Below are positions 21,183 through 24,568 of a stretch of 24,568 bases of DNA, piece after piece; position 1 is the stretch's first letter, and every line of letters begins with the position of its first letter. The position numbers and the translations under genes were made by a program. The notes under the pieces are model-generated. The model was not told the DNA's origin. It was given only the letters and a program-made list of their open reading frames with translations, and ran no database searches. Source of the DNA: an uncultured Victivallaceae bacterium. Its GTDB lineage: Bacteria > Verrucomicrobiota > Lentisphaeria > Victivallales > Victivallaceae. Location: NCBI GenBank assembly GCA_934663655.1, contig CAKUKT010000005.1, forward strand, positions 1 to 24,568, written 5' to 3'.

Positions 21183-22223
21183 ATGCAAAATATCATCATC
21201 AATGTCAAAGGTGGCACGGCGCTCGGGACGTGCGTGGACAGCTACGCGGTGAAGACGGTTACGCCGCCGGAACTGGTGATCGGCTGCGAATATATGCTGC
21301 GGCTGCGGATGTTCGACGCCGAAGGCAACGCGATGGCGCCTGAGACGTTCGACAACATCGGGGCGTGGGAATTTGTGATGGACGACGACTACGACGCCGA
21401 AACGACGCCGAAGATTGTCGCCGACAACACCCAGATCAGCGTTTCCGGCGTCACGCTTCCAGCGGGAACGGTGGCGGAGATCGCAATCCCGATCTCGGCA
21501 ACCAACACCGTCGAGGCGGCGGAATGGCTCGGCGATGCGGAAACCAAACGGATCAACTGCGAGCTAACCGGCATGGCGGCAGGAGAAACCAATCCTTCGT
21601 TTGTGCTGCAGATTTCCGGTCTGGCGATCCGCAACCGGATTTCCAGCGCCGGAACCCCGGAGCCGGTCGGTGAACAATATTATACCGCGGTGCAGGTTGA
21701 AGCGCTGGTGGCGGGACGCACCACCCCCGCGCAGGCTTCGTCCATCGCCGCCGAAGCGATTGCCGAGGCGCTGGCATCCGGTGGATACACAACCGATGAG
21801 GATGTTTCACAGCTGATTGAAGAGGCAGTCGACAACCTGCCTCCCAGAACGGTAGACTATAATCCGGTTCTTGCCGCCGGTTGCGGGGCGTACAACAATC
21901 TGCGCCGGGTGTGGCTTGACGATAACGCTGACACAATGAATTTCTTTGATGAACAGTACAATGTTTCCAAGGTGGTGCTGCGTCTGGTTTCAGCCAATAC
22001 CGCCGTCACCGGAAACATGGTTCTGATTCCGATCATTGGCGGTGTTGATCAGACCGCTGTGGTGCTTCCGGTTACGGCAACAGTTTCCGCGGTGGAGATC
22101 GTACTTTCCGGCGTCAATGCCTCACTCGGTTTCCGGCGGGATTACAGCGACTCCCGCGACACCCTCAAGGACGGAACGCCGATCGCAGCGGTCATCGTCG
22201 CGTGGGAGGTTCATCATGGCTGA
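21183..22223 (+). CDS. Baseplate/fibre protein with N-terminal beta domain and coiled coil
   Basis: 346 residues, with GGAGAGGAAA before the ATG; base composition returns to G+C-rich here. Residues 1 to about 160 are beta-rich (NIIINVKGGTALGTCVDSYA, YMLRLRMFDAEGNAMAPETF, AEIAIPISATNTVEAAEWL), like the virion-binding N-terminal domain of BppU-type baseplate proteins. A short Ala-rich helix (AQASSIAAEAIAEALASGGY) that could form a trimeric coiled coil follows, then a C-terminal beta domain. Probably a structural adaptor or fibre. Its last eight bases overlap the next gene. Confidence 0.65.
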   Translation: MQNIIINVKGGTALGTCVDSYAVKTVTPPELVIGCEYMLRLRMFDAEGNAMAPETFDNIGAWEFVMDDDYDAETTPKIVADNTQISVSGVTLPAGTVAEIAIPISATNTVEAAEWLGDAETKRINCELTGMAAGETNPSFVLQISGLAIRNRISSAGTPEPVGEQYYTAVQVEALVAGRTTPAQASSIAAEAIAEALASGGYTTDEDVSQLIEEAVDNLPPRTVDYNPVLAAGCGAYNNLRRVWLDDNADTMNFFDEQYNVSKVVLRLVSANTAVTGNMVLIPIIGGVDQTAVVLPVTATVSAVEIVLSGVNASLGFRRDYSDSRDTLKDGTPIAAVIVAWEVHHG

Positions 22224-23496
22224 CGTCGTTGTGCAGATGGCCCAGTCGTCGTGCTGTCTGATGTCGGTATTTCCGGTGGACCGGGTAAGTTGGCTTGCTC
22301 CGTTGCGTTCCACCACACCACGAAATTTTCTCCAGCACCCGATGACATGGAGCACGTTGCTGAAGAAGTTCAACGCCAACGGAGCGGGAGATTTCACCAT
22401 CGAGATGGAGTTCGGTTACGACTCCTTTGAATCAACAAACTCCTATGCGCTGAACCTGGTCGGCTCACCGAGTTATCTGCAACTTAAACTCAACAAAACC
22501 AGCATTTATTATTATTTTCTCGGTTTCCGGTTTACGGACGGTACCACCGGATACGTCGATCTCCTCACCAATCCGGTGGAGGGGGAGCGCCACAACATCA
22601 GGATTGTTTATTCGCAAGCAGAAACGATTTCAATGGTTTACTTCGACGGAGCATTGAAAAAGAGTGTCGCAGGAACGCTCGATTTCAGTACGGGGAGCAT
22701 CTGCCTGTCCAACCATAACGGGACGATATCCCAGTTTCGGGTGGCCACTTCGAAAAACCGTTGGCAGGCGGACTATTTCGAACTTTATGAGGCGAACAAT
22801 CCCTGGCCGCAGCTCTCCGCCAATTCCGGAAGCACAACCGGGACCTCTTTCGCGGAGAAAACCGGACTGGTGACACTGGAAAATATCCGCAGCGACCAGG
22901 ATGTGTTTGAAGGGATGACGGCAGGGGTCGCACGAAGAATCAAAACCCGGCTGGATCTGCGGGGAAATTCGAAAAGCCTGACGCTGGTTTCGAGAGCGTT
23001 TATCCCGAGCCACTCTGCCGACGGCAAATTGTACGCTTCCGGGTTGATCACCCAGGGGATGTTCACCAGCGGTCCCGCGTCTCAGGTGGCGGCGATGTCG
23101 GTCTGGGAGGACCACCGGCAGACGCCAGGCACGCTGCGTTTGTATACGACCGCTTCGACCAGCGGCAATACGGAACAGGGCACCAGCTATGTGATTCCGG
23201 TAACGACGCTTGACAAGTGGACGACTTTTGCCGGGGTTTACAATTTTGAACTCGGCACGGTTACCGGCTATGTTGACGGTGCAGCCGTCGGGACGGTTAA
23301 CCGGGGGACATTGACGGCCTTCGGTCAGGGCGCAAATTCGGATTTATCTGACGCGGTGTCGATTCTGCACGATTTGAACAGTTCCGTACTTGGCATGAGC
23401 GACCATAAGATCAGCTGGGCGATGGTTTTCGATCGGGCGTTGACGGCGGCGGAGATTGCGGCGCTGTGTCCAGCTTCAACCAATGAAAACCAGTAG
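22216..23496 (+). CDS. Receptor-binding/fibre protein with concanavalin A-like lectin folds
   Basis: 426 residues, with GGGAGG six bases before ATG 22216; the frame stays open upstream but the earlier ORF is a shadow of the previous gene. Two regions resemble LamG/concanavalin A-like jelly rolls: about residues 50-190 (DFTIEMEFGYDSFESTNSYA, GERHNIRIVYSQAETISMVY, FDGALKKSVAG) and about 250-425 (SLTLVSRAFIPS, DKWTTFAGVYNFELGTVTGY, VDGAAVG, ending AMVFDRALTAAEIAALCP). The pairing of a 'y.dG' strand with a final 'vFdRALTaaEI' helix is typical. It probably binds host surface glycans and sets host range. Confidence 0.75.
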   Translation: MADVVVQMAQSSCCLMSVFPVDRVSWLAPLRSTTPRNFLQHPMTWSTLLKKFNANGAGDFTIEMEFGYDSFESTNSYALNLVGSPSYLQLKLNKTSIYYYFLGFRFTDGTTGYVDLLTNPVEGERHNIRIVYSQAETISMVYFDGALKKSVAGTLDFSTGSICLSNHNGTISQFRVATSKNRWQADYFELYEANNPWPQLSANSGSTTGTSFAEKTGLVTLENIRSDQDVFEGMTAGVARRIKTRLDLRGNSKSLTLVSRAFIPSHSADGKLYASGLITQGMFTSGPASQVAAMSVWEDHRQTPGTLRLYTTASTSGNTEQGTSYVIPVTTLDKWTTFAGVYNFELGTVTGYVDGAAVGTVNRGTLTAFGQGANSDLSDAVSILHDLNSSVLGMSDHKISWAMVFDRALTAAEIAALCPASTNENQ

Positions 23497-23506
23497 GACA
23501 TTTATC

Positions 23507-23953
23507 ATGAGACAAATCAGAAAAAACAACGATTTCATTGAAGAATATCTGGGCCCCGCAATGGGGATAAGCTGGTATGAAGCCAACGGTTATATCTCCT
23601 ATGACGGTACATTGCCGCTCACCCGGCTGGATATCGTAGATGGAGAAATCGTCGAACTTCCCATACCGGAACCGACCGTGGAATGGGTAAGCAAGGAAGC
23701 GTTTATTGGCGCACTGTATGCACTCGTCCCGGCGGATAAGCTCATAACAGCATTACAGGATCCAGCGACGTTCAAAACCGGGCTGATGGGGCTCGCACTC
23801 CTGACGACCGACGCGGCTCCCAACGGGATGATCGATCTGCTCGACGAACGGGTACCAGCATGGCTGACGACCTTCGAACTGAGCACCGAGCAGGTGCGGG
23901 CGGCAATGCAATCGGCAATTGATGGGGTGGGAGAGGATAATGGTGTACAGTGA
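23507..23953 (+). CDS. Small protein after the fibre gene, possible fibre accessory
   Basis: 148 residues. The N-terminus (MRQIRKNNDFIEEYLGPAMG, then WYEANGYISYDGTLPLTRLD) and a C-terminal helical half (VSKEAFIGALYALVPADKLI, TALQDPATFKTGLMGLALLT) are of a type often found directly downstream of tail fibre genes, sometimes called tail fibre assembly proteins; the evidence is position and general look. I chose ATG 23507 with AGGA upstream; ATG 23483 in the same frame, inside the previous gene, is an alternative. It overlaps the next gene by 14 bases. Confidence 0.6.
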   Translation: MRQIRKNNDFIEEYLGPAMGISWYEANGYISYDGTLPLTRLDIVDGEIVELPIPEPTVEWVSKEAFIGALYALVPADKLITALQDPATFKTGLMGLALLTTDAAPNGMIDLLDERVPAWLTTFELSTEQVRAAMQSAIDGVGEDNGVQ

Positions 23954-24347
23954 GCAGGAAATTCTTGAAAAACAACAGCTCGCCGGAACTTTCAACTTGA
24001 GCGGCAGCGAACTGCTCGACGATATAAACGCGGTACGGCGTGATTGCAACGGTATCGGAGCAGAATGGTTTCCGCCTCACTGGCGGGAACTGCTCAGCGG
24101 GATGTTCCCGGAATTGGAGGTTGTGGCAGACATTCACGATCGCCGGTACAGCATCGGCGGCAGCTGTTTTGACCGCTGGACGGCTGATCTGGAATTTTTC
24201 CGGAACGGGATACGGATTGCCGTATGCATCCCCAACCTCTCCCTGCGGCGGAGATTCCGGCTGTTCCGAACCGTGTTCAAAATGTATCTGTTGCTGGCAA
24301 TCGGAGGCGCAACGGCGTTCAATTACGCAGGAAAGGGACGACAGTGA
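23940..24347 (+). CDS. Phospholipase A2-like HDxxY phage protein
   Basis: 135 residues, with GAGAGGA before ATG 23940. The core NGIGAEWFPPHW ... VVADIHDRRYSIGGSCFDRW ... TADLEFFRNGI carries HDxxY (His66, Asp67, Tyr70) followed by GG and a later Asp83. That is the active-site layout of phospholipase A2-like proteins, and the ending (a hydrophobic segment, then GATAFNY) is one I recognise from a common phage family of this sort. Calcium-loop glycines are not clearly present, so activity is uncertain. Such a protein could help in lysis or envelope passage. The hydrophobic segment at about 113-128 may contact a membrane. Confidence 0.6.
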   Translation: MVYSEQEILEKQQLAGTFNLSGSELLDDINAVRRDCNGIGAEWFPPHWRELLSGMFPELEVVADIHDRRYSIGGSCFDRWTADLEFFRNGIRIAVCIPNLSLRRRFRLFRTVFKMYLLLAIGGATAFNYAGKGRQ

Positions 24348-24348
24348 T

Positions 24349-24552
24349 ATGGAACATCTCGAAGCCGTTGGACGACTGATGGCAATTTTAATACCGGTCT
24401 TATCGGGACTGGTGTGGGTAGTCCGCCGGATTGAACGCGGCCAGAACACGGTGCTGAAAAAAGTCAACAAAATTGATAAACACAAGGTCAGTTACAAGGT
24501 ATGCGATCAGCGACGCGCAGAATGCCCGCTGAAAATGAGAAAGGGGAAATAA
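24349..24552 (+). CDS. Small single-span membrane protein, holin-like candidate
   Basis: 67 residues, starting one base after the previous stop, with AAAGGGACGACAG upstream. One hydrophobic segment (about residues 7-26, VGRLMAILIPVLSGLVWVV) is followed by a strongly basic tail with two cysteines (VCDQRRAECPLKMRKGK). Size and place after the fibre genes fit a holin or holin-associated protein such as the XhlA kind, but single-span small proteins have other roles too. The lysin expected beside it is not in view and may be the gene that begins at 24555. Confidence 0.55.
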   Translation: MEHLEAVGRLMAILIPVLSGLVWVVRRIERGQNTVLKKVNKIDKHKVSYKVCDQRRAECPLKMRKGK

Positions 24553-24554
24553 TC

Positions 24555-24568
24555 ATGGCATTGCGAAA
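24555..24568 (+). CDS. Start of a further gene, cut by the window edge
   Basis: AAGGGG, then ATG at 24555, three bases after the previous stop, gives M-A-L-R before the window ends. Spacing and ribosome-binding site are right for a coupled gene; nothing can be said of its product. Confidence 0.4.

Noticed and set aside
1..24568. tRNA genes, rRNA, CRISPR arrays, insertion sequences, integrase or attachment site
   Set aside because: None was seen: no regular spaced repeats, no transposase or integrase motifs, and no cloverleaf with conserved tRNA boxes noticed by eye.

Overview
The window reads as part of a tailed-phage (siphovirus-type) genome or prophage from a G+C-rich bacterium. The evidence is a nearly complete head-to-tail morphogenesis run on one strand: terminase subunits, portal, scaffold, major capsid protein, connectors, tail tube, a tail-assembly chaperone with a frameshift site, tape measure, tail-tip and fibre genes, then the start of a lysis-type cassette. 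There is no integrase, tRNA, rRNA or CRISPR array. The host cannot be fixed from the sequence. The style would suit a gut bacterium of the Lentisphaerota/Victivallis kind, but that is only a guess.

Layout. 1-3357 is an accessory DNA-modification block: a partial N4/N6 DNA methyltransferase, a small phage protein, a C5-cytosine methyltransferase with a probable second gene overprinted in another frame, a radical SAM protein and a 50-residue zinc-ribbon protein. 3358-3522 is a leader with two hairpins. 3523-9736 is the head module: small terminase-like protein, portal, scaffold, SU10/DUF5309-type capsid protein, connector, and a minor capsid protein fused to an ADP-ribosyltransferase domain with a small downstream partner. 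9754-10467 is an island: a terminator, a minus-strand membrane-anchored gene and a sigma70-like promoter for the next operon. 10468-14110 holds a Cys-rich HTH protein, the large terminase, neck proteins and the tail tube. 14126-14841 is the tail-assembly chaperone pair joined by a textbook -1 frameshift site. 14891-17734 is the tape measure. 17736-21161 holds four tail-tip genes with visibly lower G+C. 21183-23953 holds baseplate/fibre proteins with lectin-like folds. 23940-24552 holds a phospholipase-A2-like HDxxY protein and a small holin-like membrane protein, and a further gene begins at 24555.

Three signals stand out. (1) A 10-mer TGTTGACAAY occurs six times on the + strand. Five copies lie just upstream of gene starts, and several are followed by a hairpin whose 3' arm carries the Shine-Dalgarno sequence, sometimes with a terminator-like T-run abutting the ATG. 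I know no name for this element. (2) The cytosine methyltransferase gene carries a 166-codon out-of-frame ORF with its own ribosome-binding site and a protein-like sequence. (3) A capsid-linked ADP-ribosyltransferase is probably carried in the virion and delivered into the host.

Everything here is read by eye. Family names rest on recognised motifs, not on searches.
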